Of a stretch of 64,000 nucleotides of DNA, positions 37,441-46,339 are shown in pieces. Position 1 is the stretch's first letter. Each line of letters opens with the position of its first letter. Under the pieces are notes generated by a model. The model was not told the origin of the DNA. It saw only the letters and a list, made by a program, of their open reading frames with translations, and made no database searches. The position numbers were made by a program, and so were the translations under genes. The stretch is from Mesonia aquimarina (GTDB lineage: Bacteria > Bacteroidota > Bacteroidia > Flavobacteriales > Flavobacteriaceae), in contig NZ_RCNV01000001.1 in the NCBI RefSeq assembly GCF_003667275.1, positions 248,001 to 312,000 on the forward strand. Direction: 5' to 3'.

Positions 37441-38670
37441 ATGCAAAAACCACAAATACCGCTTAATGAAGAAAAGCGCATAGAAGCCCTGTATAAGCTA
37501 GATATTTTAAACACTCCACCAGAAAAAGAATATAATAGTTTAACACAATTAGCGGCTTACATTTGCAAAACACCAATTGCATTAATTACTTTGGTTGATA
37601 AAGAAAAGCAGTGGTTTAAAGCCAAATTTGGTACTGATCTTTGTGAATCTGATCGCGAGATTTCTTTTTGTGCTCATGCCATAAATAAACCTTCAGAAAT
37701 AACCGAAATTCCCAATGCCAATTTAGACGAGCGTTTTATAGACAACCCATTATTAAAACATCCTGAAACACCGGTAATCTATTATTGTGGCGTACCATTA
37801 ACAGATAAATTTGGTCACGCAATGGGTACACTTTGCGTTATAGATCACAAAGAAAATAAACTTTCTGATGACCAAAAAAATGCGTTAAAAACACTCGCTG
37901 AACAAATTGAAAAGCTTTTTGAAATTAGAGAGCAAAATTTATATCTAAAAAAAATTCAGCAAAGCTTAAAAGATCAAAATGAATTATTAAAAGATTTTGC
38001 CGGTGTAGTTTCTCACGATATGAAAATGCCATTGGCAAATATGATTATAACTACAGATGTTTTACGCAAACGTTACGCCAGTGAATTAGGTGAAGAAGGC
38101 GCAAAATATTTAAGCTATTTAAAAGAAAGCTCTTTTAAATTAAGTGATTATATTTCTAGTATTTTAACACATTACGAAACCGATAAACTTACCAGCGATC
38201 ACAAAGAAGAGACATTTTACATTCATCATTTTTTAGAAGAAATAATAGATTTATTCAATATAGAAGAAGATTGCGAAATCAATTTTCCTGAAGAAGACCA
38301 AAAAATAACCTGTAATAAAATTGCCTTAGAACAAATTCTGCTTAACCTTATTGGCAATAGTTTAAAATATAATGACAAAGAAAAAATGATCATTAATTTT
38401 AGCTGTTCAGAAAATGAAGAATTCTATTATTTTACTATTTGTGATAACGGAATAGGAATTGAAGAGCATAAAATTGAAGATATTTTTTCGCTATTTTCTA
38501 CCGTAGCTACAACAGATCGTCACGGCAATAAAGGAAATGGAATTGGTCTTTCTACTGTGAAAAAACTGGTGACTAATCTTGGCGGAGAAATTTCAGTAAA
38601 CTCAGAATTAGGAAAAAATACACGCTTTACTTTTTCGGTTAAAAAAAATCTGAATAAAAAAACTGCTTAA
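37441..38670 (+). CDS. GAF-domain sensor histidine kinase
   Basis: A 409-residue soluble kinase. The GAF domain (about 20-160) has the pattern EALYKLDILNTPPEKEYNSL, FCAHAI and YYCGVPLTDKFGHAMGTLCVID. A coiled coil is followed by the H-box GVVSHDMKMPLANM (His near 195), and a full HATPase domain with QILLNLIGNSLKYND (N-box), DNGIGIEE (G1) and GNGIGLSTVKKLV (G2). With no membrane segment it must sense an internal signal. No response regulator gene is adjacent; the regulators at 7184 and 61868 are not linked by position. Confidence 0.93.
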   Translation: MQKPQIPLNEEKRIEALYKLDILNTPPEKEYNSLTQLAAYICKTPIALITLVDKEKQWFKAKFGTDLCESDREISFCAHAINKPSEITEIPNANLDERFIDNPLLKHPETPVIYYCGVPLTDKFGHAMGTLCVIDHKENKLSDDQKNALKTLAEQIEKLFEIREQNLYLKKIQQSLKDQNELLKDFAGVVSHDMKMPLANMIITTDVLRKRYASELGEEGAKYLSYLKESSFKLSDYISSILTHYETDKLTSDHKEETFYIHHFLEEIIDLFNIEEDCEINFPEEDQKITCNKIALEQILLNLIGNSLKYNDKEKMIINFSCSENEEFYYFTICDNGIGIEEHKIEDIFSLFSTVATTDRHGNKGNGIGLSTVKKLVTNLGGEISVNSELGKNTRFTFSVKKNLNKKTA

Positions 38671-38707
38671 TTTAGTAGGTTTTTCAACAACTTTCCTTTT
38701 CATTTTC

Positions 38708-38715
38708 TATATTTG
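38708..38715 (+). promoter_or_regulatory. -7 box TATATTTG for the BatA-type gene
   Basis: TATATTTG 21 bases before the ATG at 38736, in the 65-base gap after the kinase gene. Confidence 0.6.
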
Positions 38716-38735
38716 AAAAACCTAGAACAAAAGGA

Positions 38736-40673
38736 ATGCAATTTAAACACCCCGAATTACTTTACGCCTTATTATTACTTATCATTCCCATTCTTGTTCA
38801 TTTATTTCAGCTTAGAAAATTTAAAGAACAAGCCTTTACCAACGTCAAGTTTTTAAAGCGCGTAAAATTGCAAACCAGAAAAAGTTCTCAACTAAAAAAA
38901 TGGTTAATTCTTTTATCGCGTTTATGTGCATTGGCAGCCATAATTTTAGCTTTTGCTCAACCTTTTTTACCAAGTACCACAAGTGCGTTGCAAGAAAAAG
39001 AGAATTTAATTTATCTTGACAATTCTTTTAGCATGCAACAAAAAAATACGCAAGGAGAATTGTTAAAGCAAAACGTGCAAGAATTATTAAAAAACCTTCC
39101 TAAAAACAAAGAGTTTACACTTTTTACGAATAATAAAACATATAAAAATACTACTTTAACTGCTATTAAAAATCAGCTTTTACAAATAGAATACAGCAAA
39201 GAAGAGTTGAGTTTTTCTGAAGTATATTTAAAAGCACAACAACATTTTTCTAAAAAAAGTAACACGCAAAAAAATCTAATTGCAGTATCTGATTTTCAGC
39301 AAAAAAACATAACTGATTTTCCTGAAATTGATTCAGATTACCAAGTAAATTTAATTCCTACTCAGGCTGAGGAGAACCTTAACATTAGTATTGACAGCGT
39401 TTATATTATTGAACAAAATTTAGATAAAATAGAATTAAGCGTGGTTCTAAAGGCAAATAAAAAAAATGAGCAAACTTTTCCGGTTTCGTTAATTAACACA
39501 GCTACAAAAAAATTACTTGCAAAAAGTAGCGTTGCATTTTCTGAAAATAAAGAAACAGAAGTAATTTTTAGTCTACCTCAAGAAGAATTTGTTGATGCAA
39601 AAATCACGGTTGAAGATGATAATCTATATTATGATAATACATTTTTCTTTAGCTTAGAGAAGCCAAAGAAGATAACGGTTGCCGCTATTGCCGAAGGTGA
39701 TAATAACTTTATTAGTAAAATTTTTAAAGATCAACTTAAATTTAATCTTCAACTTTTTTCAGAAAAAAATATAGATTTCAGTAAAGTAGAAAATGCTGAT
39801 TTTATTTTACTCAGCGGCTTAGAAAAAATACCAAACGGATTAGGGAATATTCTTTCTAAAACACAACAAAACGGGAGCGTAATTGCTATTGTTCCTTCAG
39901 AAAATGCAAATATATCAAGCTATAATAATGTACTAAAAAGCATTGGTTTCGGAAGTTTTTCTTCAGAAATTTCTAGTGATTTAAAAATTACAGGTATAAA
40001 TTTTTCGCATCCCTTGTATAAAAACGTTTTCAATAAACGGGTAAATAATTTTGAATATCCAAGTGTAAAAAAATCGTTTCAATTACAAACTACCGGAAAT
40101 TCTGTTTTAAATTATAGTAATTCTCAAGCATTTTTAGCCGAAAAAAATCACGTATATGTTTTTTCTGCTTCTTTAAATTCAGAAAACTCTAATTTCAAAA
40201 ACTCGCCTTTAATTGCACCAACATTTTATAACATTGCGCAACAGAGTTTGCAATTGCCGCAACTTTATTTTTCGATGGGGCAAACCAATACTTTTGATGT
40301 TCCGGTAGAATTGGGTAATGATCAAGTTTTACACATTTCAAATAAAACACAAGATTTTATTCCGCGTCAGCAAAAATTTAATAGCAAGGTTCAAATAACT
40401 ACAAACGAACTACCAGATAAAGCCGGACAATTTACGATTGTAAATAAAACAGATTCTATTCAGCAAATCAGTTTTAATTATAACAGAAATGAAAGCGATC
40501 TTAATTTTGCTGATTTATCGACCATAAAAAATATTGAGCTTAGTAATACCATTAGCACCTATTTTTCTGAAAGCAGAAGTGCCAATGAAATTAACCAACT
40601 TTGGAAATGGTTTGTTATTTTTGCACTACTCTTTTTAGCAATTGAAGTTTTGCTATTAAAATTTCTTAAATAA
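38736..40673 (+). CDS. BatA-type membrane protein with VWA domain
   Basis: A 645-residue protein. The N-terminus FKHPELLYALLLLIIPILVHLFQLRKFK is the diagnostic BatA/TIGR02226 segment, followed by a second helix (about 58-80). A VWA-like domain begins with IYLDNSFSMQQ (DxSxS metal-site motif), then a long periplasmic part with LIAVSDFQQKN and many beta strands, and a last membrane helix near the C-terminus (about 625-643). These proteins occur across Bacteroidota; a role in stress resistance or cell-envelope assembly has been suggested for Bat operons. A similar but distinct protein is encoded at 16117-18141. The next gene starts 8 bases later. Confidence 0.88.
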   Translation: MQFKHPELLYALLLLIIPILVHLFQLRKFKEQAFTNVKFLKRVKLQTRKSSQLKKWLILLSRLCALAAIILAFAQPFLPSTTSALQEKENLIYLDNSFSMQQKNTQGELLKQNVQELLKNLPKNKEFTLFTNNKTYKNTTLTAIKNQLLQIEYSKEELSFSEVYLKAQQHFSKKSNTQKNLIAVSDFQQKNITDFPEIDSDYQVNLIPTQAEENLNISIDSVYIIEQNLDKIELSVVLKANKKNEQTFPVSLINTATKKLLAKSSVAFSENKETEVIFSLPQEEFVDAKITVEDDNLYYDNTFFFSLEKPKKITVAAIAEGDNNFISKIFKDQLKFNLQLFSEKNIDFSKVENADFILLSGLEKIPNGLGNILSKTQQNGSVIAIVPSENANISSYNNVLKSIGFGSFSSEISSDLKITGINFSHPLYKNVFNKRVNNFEYPSVKKSFQLQTTGNSVLNYSNSQAFLAEKNHVYVFSASLNSENSNFKNSPLIAPTFYNIAQQSLQLPQLYFSMGQTNTFDVPVELGNDQVLHISNKTQDFIPRQQKFNSKVQITTNELPDKAGQFTIVNKTDSIQQISFNYNRNESDLNFADLSTIKNIELSNTISTYFSESRSANEINQLWKWFVIFALLFLAIEVLLLKFLK

Positions 40674-40681
40674 ATTTCGGC

Positions 40682-41932
40682 ATGAAAATTTGTATAAAAT
40701 CGGCTACAGTTATTATTCCAAATCATCAATATCACAATAAAGTGGTTGATGTACTTATAGAAAATGGGAAGGTTGTAAAAATTGATTCAAAAATTTCTTC
40801 TGATGCAGATAAAATAATTGAGCACAAAAATTTACATCTTTCGCTGGGCTGGTTTGACAGTTGCGTAAGTTTTGGTGAGCCTGGTTTTGAAGAGCGCGAA
40901 ACTTTAGCCAACGGCTTACAAACTGCTGCAAAAAGTGGTTTTACAGCAATTGGTTTAAACCCCAATACGGCCCCGGTTATAGATACCAATGCTTCAATTT
41001 CTTTCATTAAAAATTTCGATAAAAAATTTGGAGTAAATATTCATCCAATTGGTGCATTAACAAAAGGAAGCAAAGGAAAAGATCTTGCCGAACTTTATGA
41101 TATGCAACAAGCCGGTGCCATAAGTTTTGGCGATTATAAGAAGCCAATTCAGAATCCTAATTTGTTAAAAATCGCATTGCAATACGCACAAGGATTTAAT
41201 GGCTTAATACAATCATTTCCTCAAGAAAACGCTATTGCCAGAAATGGTTTAGTAAACGAAGGGGAACAAAGTACCTTATTAGGATTAAATGGGATTCCCG
41301 CGCTTGCTGAAGAATTACAAATTGCACGAGATTTATTTTTATTAGAATATACCGGCGGAAAATTACATATTCCGCAAATCTCCTCAGAAAAATCAATTCA
41401 ATTAATAAAGGATGCAAAGAAAAAAGGACTTGATGTTACTTGCAGCGTTGCAATACACCAGTTATTCTTTTCTGAAGAAGTATTGAAAGATTTTGATACA
41501 AAATATAAAGTTTTACCACCGCTACGTACTAACAAAGACAAAAAAGCTTTGGTAAAAGCTGTAAAAAATGGCGATATAGATTTTGTTACCACAGATCATA
41601 TGCCCATAGATATTGAACAGAAAAAAGTAGAATTTGAACACGCTGAGTTTGGAACAATAGGATTAGAATCTGCTTTTGGATCTTTACAAAAAATACTCGG
41701 TTTAGAAAAATCTGTAGAACTACTAAGCAAAGGAAGAACTAGATTTGGTTTAGACGAACCTGCTTTTGAAGAAGGAAAAAAAGCTAATCTTAGTTTCTTC
41801 ATTCCGGAAGAAAAATATACATTCTCTAAAGCCGATATTTTTTCGACCTCAAAAAATAGTATCTTTTTAGAACATTCACTAAAAGGAAAAGTTTTAGGTA
41901 GTTTTGCAAATAACAAATTAACACTTGCTTGA
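40682..41932 (+). CDS. Dihydroorotase homologue lacking metal-site histidines
   Basis: A 416-residue amidohydrolase closest to type I dihydroorotase: EPGFEERETLANGLQTAA, GFTAIGLNPNTAPVID, VTTDHMPID and GTIGLESAFGSL are all typical. But the first metal motif, normally DxHxHxR, reads FDSCVSFGEPG: both histidines are Cys and Ser and the arginine is Gly. The later His (SVAIHQLFFS) and the TDH remain. It therefore likely cannot bind the usual zinc pair and may be a non-catalytic partner, like the PyrC' proteins that assemble with aspartate transcarbamoylase. It is in an operon with a BatA-type protein, a small membrane protein and an esterase. Confidence 0.85.
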   Translation: MKICIKSATVIIPNHQYHNKVVDVLIENGKVVKIDSKISSDADKIIEHKNLHLSLGWFDSCVSFGEPGFEERETLANGLQTAAKSGFTAIGLNPNTAPVIDTNASISFIKNFDKKFGVNIHPIGALTKGSKGKDLAELYDMQQAGAISFGDYKKPIQNPNLLKIALQYAQGFNGLIQSFPQENAIARNGLVNEGEQSTLLGLNGIPALAEELQIARDLFLLEYTGGKLHIPQISSEKSIQLIKDAKKKGLDVTCSVAIHQLFFSEEVLKDFDTKYKVLPPLRTNKDKKALVKAVKNGDIDFVTTDHMPIDIEQKKVEFEHAEFGTIGLESAFGSLQKILGLEKSVELLSKGRTRFGLDEPAFEEGKKANLSFFIPEEKYTFSKADIFSTSKNSIFLEHSLKGKVLGSFANNKLTLA

Positions 41933-41937
41933 TAATG

Positions 41938-42273
41938 ATGAATCAAGAAACAAATTATACAAAAGAAGGAAAATCTGTCGCTACAGTTGCTTATATCACT
42001 GCTGTTGGAGCAATTGTTGCTGTTTTTATGAATATGGATACTAAAAATAGTTTTGCAAGTTTTCATACTCGTCAAGCTATTGGTATTCATTTATTATTTT
42101 TTCTTCTAGCACCAATTGTTACCGGTTTTAATAGTTTAATTATATCGGTATCTTTTTGGATTTTCTTTTTCACGCTTTGGCTTTACGGCTTTTTAGGCGC
42201 CATGCAAGGCAAGAAAAATTTAGTACCTGTAATTGGTAAATATTTTCAAACTTGGTTTAATAAACTCGCATAA
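41938..42273 (+). CDS. DUF4870-like small membrane protein
   Basis: I choose the ATG at 41938 (MNQETNYTKEGKSVATVAYI), 111 residues; a directly preceding ATG (41935) and an in-frame TTG overlapping the pyrC-like stop are possible. The protein has three hydrophobic segments: YITAVGAIVAVFMNM, GIHLLFFLLAPIVTGF and ISVSFWIFFFTLWLYGFLGAM, with FHTRQAIGIHLL between the first two, as in DUF4870/Tic20-like proteins. Function unknown. It lies 5 bases after the dihydroorotase homologue and overlaps the esterase gene by 1 base. Confidence 0.78.
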   Translation: MNQETNYTKEGKSVATVAYITAVGAIVAVFMNMDTKNSFASFHTRQAIGIHLLFFLLAPIVTGFNSLIISVSFWIFFFTLWLYGFLGAMQGKKNLVPVIGKYFQTWFNKLA

Positions 42274-42926
42274 TGGTTATAAAAGAACTTTCATTAACAC
42301 ATAAACTCAAACCTGCTAATTCTTCAGAAAAAGCACCGGTCATAATTTTATTACACGGTTACGGAAGTGATGAAAACGATTTATTTTCCTTTGCCTCAGA
42401 ACTGCCAGATAAATACTTAGTTGTTTCAGCTAAAGCTCCAATGCAAATGATGCCTTACGGCAATGCATGGTACGAAATTAATTTTAATGCCAGCGGAGAT
42501 AAATTTACAAATGATGAGCAAGCCGTTGCCTCTCGAGAGTTAATTGTAAAATTTATAGATGAAGTAATTGAAAGTTATTATGCTGATGAAAATGATGTAA
42601 CTTTACTAGGCTTTAGTCAAGGTGCAATTTTAAGTTATGCTGTTGCCCTTTCTTATCCAGAAAAAATAAAACGCGTAATTGCACTAAGCGGATACATTCA
42701 AAAGTCTATTTATAAAGAAGGCTACCAAAATAATAATTTTGATGATTTAAAAATTTATGCTTCTCACGGTTCTCAAGATCAGGTAATTCCTGTAGAATGG
42801 GCGAGAAAAAATAAACCTTTTTTAGATGAATTAAACATTAAAAACACCTATAGCGAATTTCCTATAGGCCACGGAGTAAATCCTCAAAATTTTATGGAAT
42901 TTAAAAATTGGTTGCTTAATAATTAG
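42273..42926 (+). CDS. Alpha/beta-hydrolase (carboxylesterase/phospholipase family)
   Basis: A 217-residue alpha/beta hydrolase of the YpfH/acyl-protein-thioesterase-like group: VIILLHGYGSDENDLF (oxyanion region, about 25-40), nucleophile Ser in LLGFSQGAIL (GFSQG), Asp in SHGSQDQVIPVEWARK and His in PIGHGVNP. It lacks a signal peptide. It should cleave short esters or thioesters. The gene starts in the stop codon of the upstream gene and its end overlaps the convergent gene by 11 bases. Confidence 0.88.
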   Translation: MVIKELSLTHKLKPANSSEKAPVIILLHGYGSDENDLFSFASELPDKYLVVSAKAPMQMMPYGNAWYEINFNASGDKFTNDEQAVASRELIVKFIDEVIESYYADENDVTLLGFSQGAILSYAVALSYPEKIKRVIALSGYIQKSIYKEGYQNNNFDDLKIYASHGSQDQVIPVEWARKNKPFLDELNIKNTYSEFPIGHGVNPQNFMEFKNWLLNN

Positions 42927-43419
42927 GGTAAATGAAAGCATCTTTAGTTTCAAAGAAAATTTTACCCTCCTCATCAATAAAATAACTGATTAGTGCTTCT
43001 CCCCAATATTCGCTATCGGTAAATTCTGCCAAAACCCATTTATGATTTAAAATTTTAATGCGGTTTACACGAAATTTCCCTGACATTCCACTATAAGGAA
43101 TTAGCTCATTATCAGTATCTATTTTATTTTTTGAAATAATATCGCTCTCTACTTTTTTCTCTATATATGAAATTTCGTAACCTAGATCTTCAAAATATGC
43201 TCTAGCTTTATCATTATCAACTAGCGAAAAACCATCATTTGTAGATAAATCTAATGCTGTTTGTAAGGAATCGCGTTGAAAAGTTATTGTATCTACTTCA
43301 GCTTGTAGTGAGGTGATTTCTTCCTGCTGAACTTCAAAAGTTTTTTGAACATTTGCGTATTGAAAAATGATATAAAGCACCGCAAATAAAAAAAGGTACA
43401 TAAAAATTTTACTCTTCAT
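42916..43419 (-). CDS. Membrane-anchored coiled-coil protein, 167 aa
   Basis: A 167-residue protein with one N-terminal membrane helix (about 4-21, KIFMYLFLFAVLYIIFQY), a coiled coil (about 25-65, EVQQEEITSLQAEVDTITF) and a small beta-rich C-terminal domain (KFRVNRIKILNHKWVLAEF, GEALISYFIDEEGKIFF). No enzyme motif is visible and I do not recognise a named family. Its start codon shares a base with the stop of the PhnP-like gene, so the two are co-transcribed. Confidence 0.75.
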   Translation of the reverse strand: MKSKIFMYLFLFAVLYIIFQYANVQKTFEVQQEEITSLQAEVDTITFQRDSLQTALDLSTNDGFSLVDNDKARAYFEDLGYEISYIEKKVESDIISKNKIDTDNELIPYSGMSGKFRVNRIKILNHKWVLAEFTDSEYWGEALISYFIDEEGKIFFETKDAFIYPNY

Positions 43420-44180
43420 TATAAATTCAATTTTAAATTATCGTAAGCTAAATGAACATTCTCAGGAAGTTGCTCTTCTACTTCGTCATGAAAACCTAAC
43501 AAATGGCTAATATGAGTTAAATAGGCTTTCTTAGGCTTGATTTTTTCTATAAATTCTAAGGCTTCTTCTAAGTTAAAATGTGAATGGTGCGGCTTAATTC
43601 GTAAAGCATTTACAACTAAAGTTTGTACTCCTTTCAATTTTTCAACTTCTTCAGCAGGAACAGTTTTCGCATCGGTGATGTAAGCAAAATTATCTATTCT
43701 AAAACCAAATACTTGTAACGCGTTATGCATTACGTTTATTGGCGTAACTGTTTTTCCGTGAAGATAAAAAGGCTCATCTGAAATTTCATTTACCGATAAA
43801 TTTGGAGCTCCCGGATATTTATTTTCAATTTCAAAAACGTAATCAAAACGCTTTTTTAGCGCTTTAATAACCCGAGGATGGGCGTAAATTGAAATATCTC
43901 CTTGTCTAAAATAGAACGGTCTTACATCATCTAAACCAATAATATGATCGTTATGTTCATGCGTAAATAAAATTCCGTCTAACCTATCTACTTCATTAGC
44001 CAACATTTGCTGCCTGAAGTCTGGTCCACAATCTATTACAACTTTATAATTATCCCACTCTAAAAGTACAGAAACCCGTAAACGTTTATCCTTAGGATTT
44101 TTACTTAAACAAACGGGATGTGTACTTCCAATAATTGGAATTCCTTGTGATGTTCCTGTTCCTAAAAATGTAACTTTCAC
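43419..44180 (-). CDS. PhnP-like metallo-beta-lactamase-fold phosphodiesterase
   Basis: A 253-residue MBL-fold hydrolase with MKVTFLGTGTSQGIPIIGS at the start, the metal motif FTHEHNDHIIGLDDVRPF (His74, His76, Asp78, His79), and PHHSHFNLEEALEF. The motif THxHxDHxxGLDDxRPF is the form seen in PhnP, the phosphoribosyl cyclic phosphate phosphodiesterase, and its relatives. The rest of a phn pathway is absent here, so a different cyclic phosphodiester may be the substrate. A TACTTTTG box lies 16 bases upstream. Confidence 0.85.
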   Translation of the reverse strand: MKVTFLGTGTSQGIPIIGSTHPVCLSKNPKDKRLRVSVLLEWDNYKVVIDCGPDFRQQMLANEVDRLDGILFTHEHNDHIIGLDDVRPFYFRQGDISIYAHPRVIKALKKRFDYVFEIENKYPGAPNLSVNEISDEPFYLHGKTVTPINVMHNALQVFGFRIDNFAYITDAKTVPAEEVEKLKGVQTLVVNALRIKPHHSHFNLEEALEFIEKIKPKKAYLTHISHLLGFHDEVEEQLPENVHLAYDNLKLNL

Positions 44181-44195
44181 CTTTTAAATTTGTCA

Positions 44196-44203
44196 CAAAA
44201 GTA
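44196..44203 (-). promoter_or_regulatory. -7 box TACTTTTG for the PhnP-like gene
   Basis: Reverse strand TACTTTTG, 15 bases before the ATG at 44180. Divergent from the promoter at 44215-44243. Confidence 0.5.
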
Positions 44204-44214
44204 GTTATATTTTT

Positions 44215-44243
44215 TTGTATAGCTAGCTAAATCATTACCTTTG
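44215..44243 (+). promoter_or_regulatory. Promoter TTG-N18-TACCTTTG for the 486-residue protein gene
   Basis: TTG at 44215-44217, spacer of 18, TACCTTTG at 44236-44243; 38 bases before the ATG at 44281. Confidence 0.7.
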
Positions 44244-44280
44244 ATAGAAACAAGTTTGACGAATAAATTTCGATAAAATT

Positions 44281-45741
44281 ATGCCAATAACCATTATGGG
44301 TGACAAGGAATTTGAAAATGTTCCTTCTATAAAAAGTAAAGCCCTTCGCATTAATTTGAATGAAAATATTTACGGTACTTTTTCAGAAATTGGTGCTGGG
44401 CAAGAAACGGTAAGAAATTTTTTTAGAGCCGGAGGCGCTTCAGGTACGATTGCTAAAACAATGAGTGCTTACGATAAAGACTTTAGTGATGCAATTTATG
44501 GGGTAGAATCTGACAAAAGATATGTTACCGAAGCTCGATTAAAAAAAATGCTATCGCACGAGATGCGTTTAATTGAAGAGCGTATTGATCGAAAAAAACA
44601 CCCTAATAAATTATTTTTCAGTTACGCCAATACAGTAGCTACCATAGATTTTACGAAAAAATATAAAGGCCACGGTTGGGTTGGTATTCGTTATCAAGTT
44701 AAACCCGGTGAAGAATACAATGACATTATTCTGCACGTTCGTTTTCACGAAAATGACGCCCGACTACAGCAAAATACCTTAGGTATTTTGGGGGTTAACT
44801 TAATTTACGGAGCTTATTACAAATTTGATAACCCAAAAAATTTACTTCGTTATCTATATGATCATATCGATAAAGATCAAATAGAGATTGATACCATAAA
44901 CTTTTCCGGTCCACAGTTTGAAGAAGTAGACAACCGGTTGATGAGCCTTCAATTGGTAAAAAACGGGATGACTGAAGCCGTAATGTTTGCACCAGATGGT
45001 AACAATGTTTTACCGGCAAAAGTTTTATACAAAAAAAATGTACTAGCCTTGCGTGGTAGTTTTAGACCCGTAACCAAGGTAAATATGGATATTTATAAAA
45101 ATTCAATGAAACTATTTTTGAACGAAAATAGAGTTGAAGAAAAAAATACCATTTGCATTTTTGAAATTACACTCTCTAATCTTCGTTCTGAAGGAGAAAT
45201 CAATGAAAAAGACTTTATGGATCGCGCTAAATTATTGTGTGCCCAAGGTCAAACTGTTATGATTTCTAACTTTCAGGAATATTATAAGGTTGTAGAATAT
45301 TTTTCAAACTATACCAAACAACGCATGGGATTAGCCATGGGGGTCAATAATTTGATTGATATTTTTGATGAAAAATATTACCGCCATTTAAGTGGTGGAA
45401 TCTTAGAAGCTTTTGGCAAGCTTTTCTTTAAAGATTTAAAAGTTTACCTCTACCCTTTTAAAGACCGAAAAACCGGAGAAATTACTGATAGCGATAATTT
45501 AAAGGTTCACCCAAGAATGAAAGAATTGTACAAATTCTTTAAATATAATGGGAAAGTTGTAGATATAAAAGATTACGATAAATCTATTTTAAACTTTTTC
45601 TCTAGAGAAATTTTACAAATGATTTCTGAAGGGAAGTCTGGCTGGGAAGAGGCGTTACCTGAAGATACTGCAAAAATGATTAAAGAGCAGAATTTATTTG
45701 GGTATAAAGACAAAAAGGAGAAAGAAAAAGCCGAGAGTTAA
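44281..45741 (+). CDS. Conserved protein of unknown function, 486 aa
   Basis: A 486-residue soluble protein with no signal peptide or membrane helix. Well-formed segments include GTFSEIGAGQETVRNFFRAGGASGTIAKTMSAYD (about 35-68), RYVTEARLKKMLSHEMRLIEERI, FFSYANTVATIDF and HGWVGIRYQ. I have seen such proteins in Bacteroidota genomes under unrelated labels, but no catalytic or cofactor motif stands out to me, so I leave the function open. The glycine-rich EIGAGQETVRNFFRAGGASGT could be a nucleotide or phosphate-binding loop, which is speculation. It has its own promoter and is followed by a DUF1287 gene. An alternative start is the ATG five codons in. Confidence 0.78.
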   Translation: MPITIMGDKEFENVPSIKSKALRINLNENIYGTFSEIGAGQETVRNFFRAGGASGTIAKTMSAYDKDFSDAIYGVESDKRYVTEARLKKMLSHEMRLIEERIDRKKHPNKLFFSYANTVATIDFTKKYKGHGWVGIRYQVKPGEEYNDIILHVRFHENDARLQQNTLGILGVNLIYGAYYKFDNPKNLLRYLYDHIDKDQIEIDTINFSGPQFEEVDNRLMSLQLVKNGMTEAVMFAPDGNNVLPAKVLYKKNVLALRGSFRPVTKVNMDIYKNSMKLFLNENRVEEKNTICIFEITLSNLRSEGEINEKDFMDRAKLLCAQGQTVMISNFQEYYKVVEYFSNYTKQRMGLAMGVNNLIDIFDEKYYRHLSGGILEAFGKLFFKDLKVYLYPFKDRKTGEITDSDNLKVHPRMKELYKFFKYNGKVVDIKDYDKSILNFFSREILQMISEGKSGWEEALPEDTAKMIKEQNLFGYKDKKEKEKAES

Positions 45742-45752
45742 TATATTTTATC

Positions 45753-46334
45753 TTGAAAAAAATAGTTTTTATAATATTTATGCTGAGTTGGTTGTGTACA
45801 TTTTCACAATCAGTTCAGCATAAAAAGCTTTCTAAAGCGGCTATTGAATTAACCTCTCAAAATGTAACTTACGATCCTAGTTATTTTTCTATTGCTTATC
45901 CAAATGGTGATGTCCCATCGGACAAAGGTGTTTGTACCGATGTAATTATTAGAGCTTACCGAAAAATAGGGATTGATCTTCAAAAAGAAGTTCATGAGGA
46001 TATGAAGGCTAATTTTTCTGCTTATCCAAATAATTGGGGACTTCACTCTACCGATAAAAATATAGATCATCGCAGAGTACCAAATTTAATGACATTCTTT
46101 AAACGTCAACAAGCTGAGCTTCCCATTACAAAAAATGCAAAAGATTACTTGCCAGGGGATGTTGTTGCTTGGAGTTTAGGAAATGGCTTAACACACATAG
46201 GCATGGTAGTCCATAAAAAATCTACTGATCAAAAAAGAAACTTAATTGTCCACAATATTGGTAGCGGACAAGTACTTGCCGATGTTCTTTTTGCTTATAA
46301 AATTATAGGACATTATCGCTATCCAAAAGAGTAA
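45753..46334 (+). CDS. DUF1287 family secreted protein
   Basis: A 193-residue protein that starts with TTG (45753-45755); this start gives a proper signal peptide (MKKIVFIIFMLSWLCTFSQS), while the next ATG would cut it short. The mature part has DVPSDKGVCTDVIIRAYRKIGIDLQ (Cys), MKANFSAYP, DHRRVPNLMTFFKR, DYLPGDVVAWSLGNGLTHIGMVVHK and LIVHNIGSG. These match DUF1287, in which the Cys, His (THIGMV) and His (IVHNIG) resemble an NlpC/P60-like cysteine peptidase triad; so cell-wall hydrolysis is plausible but unproven. It lies 11 bases after the 486-residue gene. Confidence 0.87.
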   Translation: MKKIVFIIFMLSWLCTFSQSVQHKKLSKAAIELTSQNVTYDPSYFSIAYPNGDVPSDKGVCTDVIIRAYRKIGIDLQKEVHEDMKANFSAYPNNWGLHSTDKNIDHRRVPNLMTFFKRQQAELPITKNAKDYLPGDVVAWSLGNGLTHIGMVVHKKSTDQKRNLIVHNIGSGQVLADVLFAYKIIGHYRYPKE

Positions 46335-46339
46335 AAAAA

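Noticed and set aside
41596-42090. Reverse-strand frame of 164 residues
   Set aside because: It is a shadow of the dihydroorotase homologue and the small membrane protein, with no family-like sequence.
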